Made by a program: the position numbers and the translations under genes
Assembly: GCF_012911895.1 (NCBI RefSeq)
Contig: NZ_JAAXCV010000019.1
Coordinates: forward strand, 1-64,000
Origin: Bacillus sp. RO3
GTDB taxonomy: Bacteria > Bacillota > Bacilli > Bacillales > Bacillaceae_B
Direction: 5' to 3'
Length of the DNA stretch: 64,000 nucleotides
Notes under the pieces: generated by a model
Database searches by the model: none
The model's input: the letters and a program-made list of their open reading frames with translations, nothing else
Told to the model about the DNA's origin: nothing
Part shown: piece after piece, positions 30,864-40,425 of the stretch
Position numbering within the stretch: the stretch's first letter is position 1
Layout: each line of letters starts with the position of its first letter

Positions 30864-32804
30864 TTAATAATCCGCTTTCCCCTCAGCAACCATACTTCCA
30901 CCTCTAAAAAACTCATTCCCATCATAATCCTGACTACTCTCTTCAAACCGCTCTCTAAAATACTCTCCAAGCTCAGGATCTGTACAATACACATAGCACC
31001 CCTTTTGGCCACGAGTCATCAACGTCCGATACGTGTTCCGTATGATCTCATCCGCCACCTTCTCAGCTTTCTCTGGATCTTCCTTCAGCATTTTCTTTAT
31101 TCCCTTCAATGAAGAATCGGTCTTAGCTCTTTCAGTGTGATCTGTAATCACCTTGCCGGCTTCATATCTCATGTCATCACCTATGATCACCCCTACGTAT
31201 TCAAACTCCAGACCTTGACACGTATGGATACAGCCAGCTTCTTTAATAGAATCCTCATCAATGGCCCAGGTGGCTGAGTTATCGAGGTTCCAGCTCATCT
31301 TGAAGTCATATTTATCAAGAACAATGTCATGATAGTCCGTATTACTCTTCCCCTCTTTGTCCCAGTTCCAGCAGTAGCCTGCAACCATTCGGGATTTGTT
31401 GTTGGCATTTTTCCTCTCAATTTCGTTTCTCAGTTCATTCGGATCATTGAAAACCCGAAAATCATACTGACTACCGATATAATGAGCATTTGCTGTTGTT
31501 CTAATCTGAAGAACGTCATCGAGCCATGCTAAGTAACCATCGGAGCCACTGCAGCGAAATTGAGATTCAATGTTCATAATCGTAACCGGCGCATTATTTT
31601 CTTTCGCAAATCGTTCAATTTCTTTAAGATTTCCCTTATCCTTTAACGTAACTCGCTGTCTTTCATCTATGAAGAAGATGGAAAACTTCGAGGCTTCTAT
31701 GATTTCCATTGTTTGATTTTCACCGAGGTGCTGAAACATCCCTGACTTCAGATTCAGTCTATGGGCTTCATCCACGATTAGCGCATCGAACTGATCCCTA
31801 GGAGCATCAATGTAGCTTCCGGATCCTTTAAACAAATTATCAATATGTCCCTTCTTAAAATCTTTTTTCAGCTTAGTAGAGTAAATGTTTCGAGGTGCCG
31901 CGTTCTTGGTAACATACTGACAGACCATGCTGAGATTGGTAAGGTGGACCAATAGATTGATAGCGAGAACCGATTTCCCAGTACCTGGACCACCCTGAAC
32001 GACCAGGACCTGCTTTGTATTTGTGCGAAGAGCTTCTTTTGCCAAATGAATAGCTTCCTCATACACCACTTTCTGATCATCAATCATCACAAACTCTTCG
32101 TTTCCCTTCAGCATTTGATTTAACGAATCCTGAAGTGACTTTGATGGCCGGATGCGACCATTCTCTATTTTATAAAGGTTCTCCTTGTTATCCCCAACCT
32201 GAATATAACCCTTGATGAAGTCCCGGAGCTTCTTCGCCTGACCCTTCACAAAGACTGGAGCCTGATCTATATAATAATCATAGACCGGATCTGTCAGGGG
32301 ATCTTCTTCCCCTTGATTCAAATAATTATGTAAATACGCACAAGGATACAGCTCCATCTCCGCGTTTTGGGCATTCTCATTATAGTCCTTGATGAGAGAT
32401 GCATACGACCAAGCCTGATAGGACGGATGAGTCGTCTCCACCAGCCCTCGATTCATCGCCGTCTTTACGATCGCTTCCTTCCCCCTGATCACCTCAACGG
32501 ACTCCCACTGTTTCAGCTCTACAATCACAATGGAATTCTTCTCTCCATCCTTCCCAGAGATCAGAAAATCCACCCGTCGCGACGTATGCGGAATCTTAAA
32601 CTCAATCGCCACTCCAGCGTCACTAGGAATATCTTGATCACTAAGCACACGATACATGTACTGCATCGAATTATCCCAAGAGCGAACCTCCCGCTCATTA
32701 ATCTTTCCAATCTTCGACGTGTAATTGCTGCATATATTATTAACCAATTCATCATGAAAAACGTCTTCAAGGAACTCTTGTTTAGTAGCTTCATATACGA
32801 TCAT
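30864..32804 (-). CDS. PD-(D/E)XK-like nuclease fused to DUF2075 helicase
   Basis: Protein of 646 residues. The N-terminal part contains RRVDFLISG (Asp79) and IVIVELKQW (Glu96-x-Lys98), a PD-(D/E)XK-like arrangement. The C-terminal two thirds is the DUF2075 (Schlafen group 3-like) helicase: P-loop GGPGTGKS at 271-278, DALIVDEAHRLN, FFIDERQRVT, GCIHTCQGLEFEYVGVIIG and the last motif NTYRTLMTRGQKGCYVY. AAAGG lies nine bases before the ATG. It heads the operon with the MazG-like and HNH genes. The nuclease assignment rests on spacing of acidic residues only. Confidence 0.85.
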   Translation of the reverse strand: MIVYEATKQEFLEDVFHDELVNNICSNYTSKIGKINEREVRSWDNSMQYMYRVLSDQDIPSDAGVAIEFKIPHTSRRVDFLISGKDGEKNSIVIVELKQWESVEVIRGKEAIVKTAMNRGLVETTHPSYQAWSYASLIKDYNENAQNAEMELYPCAYLHNYLNQGEEDPLTDPVYDYYIDQAPVFVKGQAKKLRDFIKGYIQVGDNKENLYKIENGRIRPSKSLQDSLNQMLKGNEEFVMIDDQKVVYEEAIHLAKEALRTNTKQVLVVQGGPGTGKSVLAINLLVHLTNLSMVCQYVTKNAAPRNIYSTKLKKDFKKGHIDNLFKGSGSYIDAPRDQFDALIVDEAHRLNLKSGMFQHLGENQTMEIIEASKFSIFFIDERQRVTLKDKGNLKEIERFAKENNAPVTIMNIESQFRCSGSDGYLAWLDDVLQIRTTANAHYIGSQYDFRVFNDPNELRNEIERKNANNKSRMVAGYCWNWDKEGKSNTDYHDIVLDKYDFKMSWNLDNSATWAIDEDSIKEAGCIHTCQGLEFEYVGVIIGDDMRYEAGKVITDHTERAKTDSSLKGIKKMLKEDPEKAEKVADEIIRNTYRTLMTRGQKGCYVYCTDPELGEYFRERFEESSQDYDGNEFFRGGSMVAEGKADY

Positions 32805-32994
32805 ATTCGTCAGCCTTTCATCTAACAGTATATTCCTATTATTTAGTTAAATTTGGGATTTAGCAAGGTATCTTTGTATATCAAAAAAACTTTGATACTT
32901 TTGCGTATTTTAGGAGTTATGTATTGTCCTTAAAATATGTAACCTAATTAGAAAAACTTTACAGAATAATAACTGGAGGTTGGAGTATTTAAAC

Positions 32995-33048
32995 AAAAAA
33001 AGAAAGCTAGATCTTACTTTCACAGTAAGATCTCTAGCTTTCTTTTTA
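32995..33048. terminator. Strong bidirectional terminator
   Basis: AGAAAGCTAGA-TCTTAC pairs with GTAAGA-TCTCTAGCTTTCT with a small bulge, flanked by A-run and T-run. It overlaps the stop of the 33046-33993 gene and separates it from the DUF2075 operon. Confidence 0.85.
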
Positions 33049-33993
33049 TTCTGCTAGTTCATAGGATTCTTCAATGAATTTTTCCAATTCCTCATCAAGC
33101 ATTTTATTAGAGTTAGTACCTCTTTGAGTATTTTCTATATTCGCTCTAAACCTTTCTATCATTTCAAAGTTCTCTCTTGTCATGTCTATTAAATACTCTT
33201 TCTCAGAGATGTTTTTTTCTTTAATTTCTTCTCTTCTAATTTCTTTTTTAGAGGCAAAATCCTCTCTTTCAGGACGATTTCGATGAAGATCTGTATCAGC
33301 GTCTCTGTGCCTCTCTTGCCTCCAAACACTAACCACTTGTGCCCAATATCTATTGGCATCATAAATGTATTTAGATACAACGATATCTTTAGGTAATAAA
33401 ACTATTGGATAGCCATTATACTCTGGTAACAATTCTTCTCCTTGTTTCCAATCGTGGGATTTATGATCCCAGTATGGAAAATTAAACTGATGTGATAATG
33501 TAATTCCATACTTTTCACATTGACCTTGGGTAAAATAGATTAATTCTGCCTTAATTAAACTTGCAACTAAATCAGACAATAAATCTTTACCAAAATCGGG
33601 AATGAATACATGAAAGTCTTCAATTCTCCCAACAATATTGTCATTCAGTAGTCCTTTGGAATGAACATAGTCAAATATCTTTGTTAATGACTCTTCTGAA
33701 TTGCCATTTCCCCTTGGGAATCCTTCTGTGTACCCTAAATAGATCTCATTTGATTCTCCTGATGAACGAAAGAATTGTTTCGCCCTACTAGTTTCACCAT
33801 TTGAATACAAGTCGAAAATCGTATTAAAAAAATCCTGAATGATTACATTGTATTTTTGAAAAAAATTTGAATCTTCTACTCTAATTCTAGTTGGATCTAT
33901 AAAAAGCTTATTATCTGAATCTATTCTAATGTTAACAAAATCAAAATTTTCTTGATGATTATGCGGTAAGTTAAAACATTCTGAAAAACGCAT
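33046..33993 (-). CDS. Unrecognised 315-residue defence-island protein
   Basis: Soluble protein with no membrane segment. The N-terminal half contains IRIDSDNKLFIDPTRI and DYVHSKGLLNDNIVGRIEDF, the middle YWDHKSHDWKQGEELLPEYN and PIVLLPKDIV, and the C-terminal 80 residues are highly charged and helical (KKEIRREEIKEKNISEKEYL). No catalytic motif could be assigned. It is transcribed alone, divergently from an XRE regulator, and ends in its own terminator. Position and regulator suggest a self-contained defence or toxin unit; this is inference. Confidence 0.7.
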   Translation of the reverse strand: MRFSECFNLPHNHQENFDFVNIRIDSDNKLFIDPTRIRVEDSNFFQKYNVIIQDFFNTIFDLYSNGETSRAKQFFRSSGESNEIYLGYTEGFPRGNGNSEESLTKIFDYVHSKGLLNDNIVGRIEDFHVFIPDFGKDLLSDLVASLIKAELIYFTQGQCEKYGITLSHQFNFPYWDHKSHDWKQGEELLPEYNGYPIVLLPKDIVVSKYIYDANRYWAQVVSVWRQERHRDADTDLHRNRPEREDFASKKEIRREEIKEKNISEKEYLIDMTRENFEMIERFRANIENTQRGTNSNKMLDEELEKFIEESYELAE

Positions 33994-34162
33994 CTAACCC
34001 CTCCAAATAAACAGAACTTTATTACTTGTTTAATAATAAGGATACATTAAATTACAAATAATTACAATAAATTTTACTAATTTTTACAAAATACTCCTAA
34101 TTAGCAAGAAGTAGTGCTAATTAATTGGCCAATAAACTAAACTTACAAAAAACTGTTATGGT

Positions 34163-34180
34163 GTAAAAAACCTCTTACAA
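34163..34180. promoter_or_regulatory. Operator-like inverted repeat
   Basis: TGTAA and TTACA are separated by eight bases in the divergent intergenic region between the 315-residue gene and the XRE gene. Several other TTACAAA motifs lie nearby. A binding site for the XRE protein is possible. Confidence 0.35.
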
Positions 34181-34266
34181 ATACCATTTTATGTAATATA
34201 TTGACAACCTGTCCGTTCCAAGCCATTTTGCACAATTTGATAATGGTTGTAAAAGGGGTCAAAGTA

Positions 34267-34581
34267 TTGGATACGCCATTGACAGAACGGAAATTATTCG
34301 GATTATACTTAGGTCTGTTATTACGAAAAAGACGAGATGAAATGGGCTACACTCAGGCTGAATTGGAAGAAAAAGCACAACTAGCTCGAACAACAATCAG
34401 TAAGATTGAACGCAATGATAGAATACCTGAATCCTATACACTATCGAAAATTGCAATAGCATTGGGGATTAGCGTGGACCGCTTAAATAAAGAAGTATGG
34501 GAGAATGTAAGGAAACATAAAGACAATAAGACTTCTTCATTAAAACACCAATACTCTGATTTATACTATAGAGGTGATTGA
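34267..34581 (+). CDS. XRE-family transcriptional regulator
   Basis: About 104 residues from a TTG at 34267 that has AAAAGGGG eight bases upstream; a longer frame to 34201 lacks a site. The helix-turn-helix is clear: LRKRRDEMGYTQAELEEKAQ, then LARTTISKIERNDRIPESYT. A short basic/polar C-terminus follows. It is divergent from the 315-residue gene and probably represses that gene and itself. It overlaps the next small ORF by eight bases. Confidence 0.85.
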   Translation: MDTPLTERKLFGLYLGLLLRKRRDEMGYTQAELEEKAQLARTTISKIERNDRIPESYTLSKIAIALGISVDRLNKEVWENVRKHKDNKTSSLKHQYSDLYYRGD

Positions 34582-34780
34582 GATTAAAAAGCAGGAATTT
34601 GTTTTGATAAAGGGTAAGAAAGTTTATAGTTTTAAGATTGTTGGATTTGATAATAAGAACGCCTATGGGGAGATTTATTTAACGGAGAATGATAAAACTA
34701 CTTCTATATTTAGGGGTTCGGATGTGAAGAAAGTAATTAGATTAGCGAAGAAAGAAAGCTGTGGCTTATGGGGGAGGTAA
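34574..34780 (+). CDS. Small basic protein, 68 residues
   Basis: GTG start at 34574, just after AGAG and overlapping the regulator stop, so translation is probably coupled. The product is Lys-rich and strand-prone (FVLIKGKKVYSFKIVGFDNK, AYGEIYLTENDKTTSIF). The last codons form half of a stem-loop (34758-34786). The fold may be a small beta-barrel, but no family is recognised. A role as partner of the XRE protein is possible. Confidence 0.5.
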   Translation: MIEIKKQEFVLIKGKKVYSFKIVGFDNKNAYGEIYLTENDKTTSIFRGSDVKKVIRLAKKESCGLWGR

Positions 34781-34786
34781 GCCACA
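34758..34786. terminator. Hairpin between convergent genes
   Basis: TGTGGCTTA pairs perfectly with TAAGCCACA around TGGGGGAGG. It overlaps the stop region of the 68-residue gene and lies just past the end of the converging 78-residue gene. There is no strong T-run. Confidence 0.55.
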
Positions 34787-34795
34787 ACTAGTCTA

Positions 34796-35032
34796 TTAAT
34801 ATTTCATAGAGTCCAGATAAAATTGGATCGTTCTTCTATAAGTCTTCCAATCTTTATAACGCAACTGCAATTTCTTTTCCAAAGATGAATCAATATGTTG
34901 CTCCTCGTTATAGATCCCATCAACTCGCATATTTTCCAACCTGTTAGCGTATTGCTTTACAGATATTATTTTTAGCTTCTGTTGCCCACTTTCCAATTCA
35001 TGTTTCTTCTTTAAAAACTCTTCAAACTCCAT
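34796..35032 (-). CDS. Small protein downstream of McrC
   Basis: Protein of 78 residues, helical and charged (EFEEFLKKKHELESGQQKLK, HIDSSLEKKLQLRYKDWKTY). GGGGGA lies six bases before the ATG. It is 27 bases downstream of mcrC on the same strand and probably the last gene of that operon. The function and family are unknown; it could be an accessory subunit. Confidence 0.65.
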   Translation of the reverse strand: MEFEEFLKKKHELESGQQKLKIISVKQYANRLENMRVDGIYNEEQHIDSSLEKKLQLRYKDWKTYRRTIQFYLDSMKY

Positions 35033-35059
35033 TCCATATCCCCCTTCAGTAATACACCT

Positions 35060-36097
35060 TTAACTTACAACTTCCAACAACCGCTCATGAATCTCCTGCC
35101 AAGTCTGATTCAAATCCAATGTACACACTCTAATATCAAACCCATGTATCTCATAATTCAAATCAATTTCCTTATATACTTTAGGATATAAAAGAATACC
35201 TCTAGCCTTATTCCCAGAATAGTATTCATCATTCTTCAAATAAGAGAACAATTGATATAGGTGAGCACTTCGAACAGCTTCTTTCTCCCAATGTCCAGAG
35301 AATATATCTTTATAAAATTTTGTATCCACAATAATTTTCCGATTATCATATTCCAGTGAAATGTCCGTCTTCATCTTTGGTAAGAGTTCTGTATTCTTTC
35401 CTTCAGCTGGCCAATAAAATGATTCACTCTTTGCTCTCGATCCTTTTATTTCTTTCCTATAAAAATTCTTCACAAAGTCCTCAAACAGTTTGGCCATTTT
35501 TTGATGTTCACGAGAGAAGTCTGGAAAGAGCTGTTCTCCTTCCCCTTCATGGAGCAAGGTATTTTCCCAGATAAACTGGCAAATGTTCAGTAGGAACTGA
35601 TAGTGCTGGTTATTTCGATGAAGGCTGATTTCTTTAAATGAGTTGCTTGAGAGCTTTATCACAGAAATGCCGTTGAAAAAGGGGAGTACCTTTTTGATTT
35701 CTTCCCGATACTCCTTCTCTAGTTGGTTCTGCTTTGATAAGTGATACAGGATGGTCTTGATCACTTGATTATGCAAAATGTCGTGAGTCATATCGTCTTC
35801 AAGAATATGCATCTTCCCTCTTCTATGGGAGAAGGTTTGGAGGGATTCCTTGAAAAGGATTTTCCCCCGGATAATGCCTGATTCATCTTGAGTCTGGAGG
35901 TATTCTTTGTAAAAGCCCTTTTTAATGAGGGCTTTTACTTTTATGATCAACACCTTGCTCAGCAGATTGATAAGGTCTTTCTCATCTTCCCTTAATACGG
36001 AAATGAAGTTCTTTTCATGAGGATGATTCCAGGCATAAGCAAGCATATAGTAAATGTTTTTGATCGGAATTTTGCTATGACTTTCTGATAAGGTCAT
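35060..36097 (-). CDS. mcrC: McrC-like nuclease subunit of a type IV restriction system
   Basis: About 345 residues from ATG 36097, with AGGAGG upstream; the frame extends to 36118 without a site. The N-terminal PIKNIYYMLAYAWNH is a hallmark of McrC. The C-terminal nuclease domain contains KTDISLEYDNRKIIVDTKFY (PD-(D/E)XK pattern with Asp and Asp-x-Lys). McrC binds the McrB hexamer and cleaves modified DNA. It overlaps mcrB by 23 bases, a coupled pair. Confidence 0.9.
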   Translation of the reverse strand: MTLSESHSKIPIKNIYYMLAYAWNHPHEKNFISVLREDEKDLINLLSKVLIIKVKALIKKGFYKEYLQTQDESGIIRGKILFKESLQTFSHRRGKMHILEDDMTHDILHNQVIKTILYHLSKQNQLEKEYREEIKKVLPFFNGISVIKLSSNSFKEISLHRNNQHYQFLLNICQFIWENTLLHEGEGEQLFPDFSREHQKMAKLFEDFVKNFYRKEIKGSRAKSESFYWPAEGKNTELLPKMKTDISLEYDNRKIIVDTKFYKDIFSGHWEKEAVRSAHLYQLFSYLKNDEYYSGNKARGILLYPKVYKEIDLNYEIHGFDIRVCTLDLNQTWQEIHERLLEVVS

Positions 36098-38546
36098 CAA
36101 CCTTGTCCTCCTGATCAAACCAGTATTCCGCTAGTAGAGGCTTGATCTCCAGTCGGATAATACGTTCATACCATGCCTGCTCGTCTTCTATTTTCATCTC
36201 GGGGGAGAAGTAGCTATGCCCTATCTCGAATCCCTTCCCTAGATTCACTACATCTCTGGATATTTCAGAGTTTACTTCCTGCATAAATGTAATGATATTA
36301 TCAATAAACCCCTTGCTAATACCTCTTGTTTTCAAGTGTTCCTCAAAGGCAGGGGTGTGAAATCCAGGAATGAGGTCAATAAAGGCAAATCTTCTTCTTA
36401 AAGCATAATCAACAAGAGCTAACGAACGATCCGCTGTATTCATCGTAGCAATGACAAAGACATTTTCCGGGATAGAGAAAGTTTCATCACCTTTGCTATA
36501 AGCTAGTTTAATGGAATAATCGGTCCCTCGTTTGTCTGCTTCTATTAACATCATGACTTCCCCGAATATTTTTGAGAGATTCCCCCGGTTTATTTCATCG
36601 ATGATAAAGTAAAAGTTTTCTTCAGGCTGATTTTTGGCTTTCTCACAAAATGAATAAAACAATCCATCTTGGAGAGCAAAATGCCCCTCTTCGTTTGGTT
36701 TGAATCCTCTAATAAACTCTTCATATGAATAAGATTGGTGGAATTGGATCATCTCGATGTTTTCTGGTTGCCTTTTCTGCATATGTAAATAGGCTAACCG
36801 CTTTGCGACGAATGTTTTCCCTACACCAGGAGGTCCTTGGAGGATGATGTTTTTCTTATAGTCTAGGGATTCAATGGCATCCTCAATTTTCTCTAAGTCC
36901 ATAAAGACCTCTGCTTTGATATGGTCAACTGTGTATGGCTTTGCTTCGGGCTTTTCTACCTTCGGTCCATATGAACCTGGAGGGTCTTTCACTATCCTAT
37001 TTAAAATGTCCTCTCGGAAATTCTCATAAACCGTAATATCAGTTAGTGTCTTCGTGTTAAGCGATAAATCGGAGACGTCCCAGTTACCTTCATGTAGCCA
37101 ATTCACATCACGGTAAGAGTGATGGTCTCCGTTTTCAGAATCATATTGATAAGGAGAGATGATTTCTCCCATCGCGATGATATTATTCATCCCTTGCTTG
37201 ATAAGAACCTTGTCACCTTCTTTCATTTCACGGACAAATTGTTCATTCGCCAAAGCATCATTGGTTGGTGTTCGATCGTTGTTGTACAACTCTCTTAACT
37301 TCTCAGTTATCTCTGTTTTATCTTTATATTTCCGCAGATCACCAAGTTGGCTCCAGCCAATAGAGATACGTTTTTCCCTTTTGAAGTCTTTCCAGTACTT
37401 ATTCTTCTCTCCGGCTGACAATAACCAATACCGCGGAACAATCTCTTCCTCCTCTAAGTCCACCTTTACCTTGCTCTTTTCAAATACAAAGCTAAAAAAT
37501 TGATCCACTTCATAGTTAATCGGAAGCCCCGTTTGTCTCCCTACAATCATTTCATACTTACTAGCAATCTCATTTTCTCTTAAAGCATTTTGGAACTTCA
37601 TAGCCTTCTGCGAAAAAGAATCACCACGTTTATACTGAGGATCAATCCCTAACACATTCTCTACAGCAACTCTGTCCCTTTGGTTATAGAAACAAAACTC
37701 CTCAGGGAAAATATTCCCCACAATCTCCGTAAGAGCATTCGCCCCAATTCCGAACAGCTTATAATCAGGATGATTCAAAAATCGATCCATTCTGACTTCA
37801 ATAGGATCCTGTCCATGAACAAGATAATGAAAGCTTTCACGATACTTCTCCAAAGGAGCATTTAATTTACCTAGCGCGCGGCTGCGGGCAATGGCCATAC
37901 GAAAAGCATTCACGTGGTCCCCAATCTTCTGGAAATCCTCCCACTCCATACTCTTGATGAAATCAGGATCCCGGTACTGTTGAAAGTAGTCATACGCTTT
38001 CGTTATGTATTTAATCTCAGTTAAAAACTCCGTTGCTTCTTGTTTATAATAATGAAGATAGCGTTCTACATGACCCATCTCCACTTTCTCGGTTAACTCT
38101 TTGGGGTGATCCCAATAGTATTTGAGATAAGAGAATTCATCTTCCGTCAGCTTATAATTTGTACTTTGCGGTGCTCGTATAATTAAGAGTTGTCCAGTTT
38201 CCGGAACCTCTTTTAACTCATATCTGGGAAGCAATCCTTCCTCAGCCGTTAACCTGCACTCCAGGACTTTTAACTCAACAGAAGGGGCATCATCTTCCCC
38301 AACCCTAGGCTCTGAAACAATCTCTGCAAGTGCAATAACGCCCCCACTGTTCTTCTCTTCTCCATCAGAACGCCAAATAAATACTTGATCACCAATTCTC
38401 ACATCCTGCACATGATGCTTCTGTCTTATATTCCAATCAATGACCGTGCCTTCCTTCACATAATTATTAATATCGTGAAGATGTGGGTACTTCTCATTAT
38501 CTATCGTAAACCGCTGTGGGTTACCTTGGAAAATCCAGTGTGACAT
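36075..38546 (-). CDS. mcrB: McrB-like GTPase with two EVE-like regions
   Basis: About 823 residues from ATG 38546 (AAGGAGG upstream). The N-terminus (MSHWIFQGNPQRFTI... RIGDQVFIWRSDG) is an EVE-type modified-base reader. A second EVE-like segment follows after a helical middle (RYWLLSAGEKNKYWKDFKRE... GDKVLIKQG). The C-terminal AAA+ motor has GPPGVGKT at 571-578, IIDEINRGNLSKIFGE near 648 and the McrB signature MNTADRSLALVDYALRRRF. It reads modified bases and powers DNA translocation with McrC. Confidence 0.9.
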   Translation of the reverse strand: MSHWIFQGNPQRFTIDNEKYPHLHDINNYVKEGTVIDWNIRQKHHVQDVRIGDQVFIWRSDGEEKNSGGVIALAEIVSEPRVGEDDAPSVELKVLECRLTAEEGLLPRYELKEVPETGQLLIIRAPQSTNYKLTEDEFSYLKYYWDHPKELTEKVEMGHVERYLHYYKQEATEFLTEIKYITKAYDYFQQYRDPDFIKSMEWEDFQKIGDHVNAFRMAIARSRALGKLNAPLEKYRESFHYLVHGQDPIEVRMDRFLNHPDYKLFGIGANALTEIVGNIFPEEFCFYNQRDRVAVENVLGIDPQYKRGDSFSQKAMKFQNALRENEIASKYEMIVGRQTGLPINYEVDQFFSFVFEKSKVKVDLEEEEIVPRYWLLSAGEKNKYWKDFKREKRISIGWSQLGDLRKYKDKTEITEKLRELYNNDRTPTNDALANEQFVREMKEGDKVLIKQGMNNIIAMGEIISPYQYDSENGDHHSYRDVNWLHEGNWDVSDLSLNTKTLTDITVYENFREDILNRIVKDPPGSYGPKVEKPEAKPYTVDHIKAEVFMDLEKIEDAIESLDYKKNIILQGPPGVGKTFVAKRLAYLHMQKRQPENIEMIQFHQSYSYEEFIRGFKPNEEGHFALQDGLFYSFCEKAKNQPEENFYFIIDEINRGNLSKIFGEVMMLIEADKRGTDYSIKLAYSKGDETFSIPENVFVIATMNTADRSLALVDYALRRRFAFIDLIPGFHTPAFEEHLKTRGISKGFIDNIITFMQEVNSEISRDVVNLGKGFEIGHSYFSPEMKIEDEQAWYERIIRLEIKPLLAEYWFDQEDKVDDLIRKS

Positions 38547-38624
38547 GTTGATTCCTCCTTGTCTGTATAGTAGTGAATTCGACAAAGCATTTACCTTTAT
38601 AGGATGCTGGTTTTTTGCTGCTAG

Positions 38625-40238
38625 TTACTTTTTCTTTATGTGGGCTTTTTGAACATTAAATTGCATTCTTCTTAATGTTTTAACGTTGTGTACAAAATTC
38701 AATTTAGAAAAGAAAGGAATCCTATCATGTATTTCTTTCTCACCTTCATATATGATAGCATACACAATTGTGTAATCCCGTGGGTTGAAGACGTTAGAAG
38801 CAAATACGTTCTCAAACTCATCATTTTCTCCCTGATTCTCTTTTATCTTTGTTCTGATTGTAGGCAGTACTTCTTCAGGAAAATTCACGAGAGTTTCAGC
38901 GCTAATCCTTCCTTGAGAAAATAAATGGCTCAAAGTAGAAGAACTACTCCAAGGTTTCACATGGATTAAATGCTTCTCTAGTGATAAAAGATCACAAAGT
39001 TCAAACCTAGCATTGTCTATCACTATATTAATTCTATCCATGCATAAAAGGCTCTCATGATTTTCAGCTGCAGCAATGTTATAGTCATTCTCAGTTTTGA
39101 GAGTAGAACTATCACACTCTATCATATCTAAGTTTATTTCTTCTAAGTTTTCTAGATAAGCATTGATTTGATTTAAGTACTCCTTGTTAATCAAATACCA
39201 TTGACCGAGAGTTAAAATGAAGTAATTTTCCTCATATTCTACTTCTCCAATTAAGCAATTATAAACTGGCCACCTATCTACTAACTCTTGAGTGGATGAA
39301 TTATATACTAATACCTTATCACTCTTCAATTTCTTTAAAGAGTAGTCATTATCTCCTTTGGGTTTTTTACTTCCAATATATGAAGCTAAACTTAGCTCAT
39401 CTTCTTTATTGCCAGTAGGTAAGTAAGAATACACTAAATTGTCCTCCATATTTATTATTTCCGGAGGCGCAAGGTGAATTGATTCATCATTGATACCACT
39501 ACGATAACATTCATTAATCTTGTGAACTAAACCAGTATTTAACGAGTTTATTAGTATAGGGTCCTTTATTTCAGATAGATAATCAATCCACTCAAAATGC
39601 TGTTTATACCTGGTTGATTGACTATCTTCCAACACTCTATCACACAAATCTTTCAGTGTAGCAAATGAGAAATCATAATAAAAGTGGAATGGATCTCTAC
39701 CGGCAATTACCTTTCCATATCTATTGAAATCTCTGGCTTCAGCTGTTACAGACTTTAATAAATCCCTGGTATCATCTATGTTAAACTCATAAATATCTGA
39801 AGATTTGCTAGTTTGTGTTCTGGATTGAACAGTAACAGTGTCAATTGTAGACGAATCAATACTTTTTAATTTACTTACTTCACAATTATTAAGCACGACT
39901 TTAAAACCAAATCCCCTTTCATAGGATTCTGGTTTGAGCATGTGCTTTCCATGTCCAAAAACAAAAGCAAAGATCCGTCTGCTTCTTTTCACCAGTAAAA
40001 CCAACCTTGTAGATTGGTTATTTAAGCTCGGTGGATCGGTCAACCCTTCCTTCAGTTCCGAGTACCAAGAAGGTTCACTTGAATCATTATGACCAATGAA
40101 TACTTTACCATTCAGATCAAGCCCTTCTCTTAATTCAACAACCTGATCATATTTTTCACCATCTAATACATCTTCAAATTCGGTATACTCTTCTTTTATT
40201 AAGTATACAGTGTATTTTATTTTGGTTAAATATGACAT
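38625..40238 (-). CDS. DUF6119 / TIGR04141-type protein
   Basis: Protein of 537 residues. The region FAFVFGHGKHMLKPESYERG followed by FGFKVVLN is typical of the sporadically distributed TIGR04141/DUF6119 family, which has no established function but is frequent in defence islands. No membrane segment or known catalytic motif is seen; the C-terminal half is acidic. It lies 78 bases upstream of mcrB on the same strand and could act with it as a modified-DNA sensor or cofactor. A hydrophobic start (YLTKIKYTVYLI) is part of the fold, not a signal peptide. Confidence 0.8.
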   Translation of the reverse strand: MSYLTKIKYTVYLIKEEYTEFEDVLDGEKYDQVVELREGLDLNGKVFIGHNDSSEPSWYSELKEGLTDPPSLNNQSTRLVLLVKRSRRIFAFVFGHGKHMLKPESYERGFGFKVVLNNCEVSKLKSIDSSTIDTVTVQSRTQTSKSSDIYEFNIDDTRDLLKSVTAEARDFNRYGKVIAGRDPFHFYYDFSFATLKDLCDRVLEDSQSTRYKQHFEWIDYLSEIKDPILINSLNTGLVHKINECYRSGINDESIHLAPPEIINMEDNLVYSYLPTGNKEDELSLASYIGSKKPKGDNDYSLKKLKSDKVLVYNSSTQELVDRWPVYNCLIGEVEYEENYFILTLGQWYLINKEYLNQINAYLENLEEINLDMIECDSSTLKTENDYNIAAAENHESLLCMDRINIVIDNARFELCDLLSLEKHLIHVKPWSSSSTLSHLFSQGRISAETLVNFPEEVLPTIRTKIKENQGENDEFENVFASNVFNPRDYTIVYAIIYEGEKEIHDRIPFFSKLNFVHNVKTLRRMQFNVQKAHIKKK

Positions 40239-40362
40239 TTTTCGACCTCCTTACTTTTAGGGTAGTGAAGGTTAAAAAGTTTGTCGTGTTTAATAACCTT
40301 ATAAATAGTTGTTGACTGGATTTTCAAAAGTATATTGAATTTCCCCAATCTTGGGTTCTGTC

Positions 40363-40381
40363 ATGTAATATTATGGTAACA
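40363..40381 (+). promoter_or_regulatory. Shared promoter-proximal motif, copy 1
   Basis: CATGTAATATTATGGTAAC lies upstream of the frameshifted membrane gene. Close copies occur near 52181 and 55055, also upstream of plus-strand genes. The TAATAT/TATTAT core could be a -10 region. Confidence 0.45.
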
Positions 40382-40425
40382 TAAAAGGAGTATTTTACTA
40401 GTATTGAATGAACCAGGAACTACTT

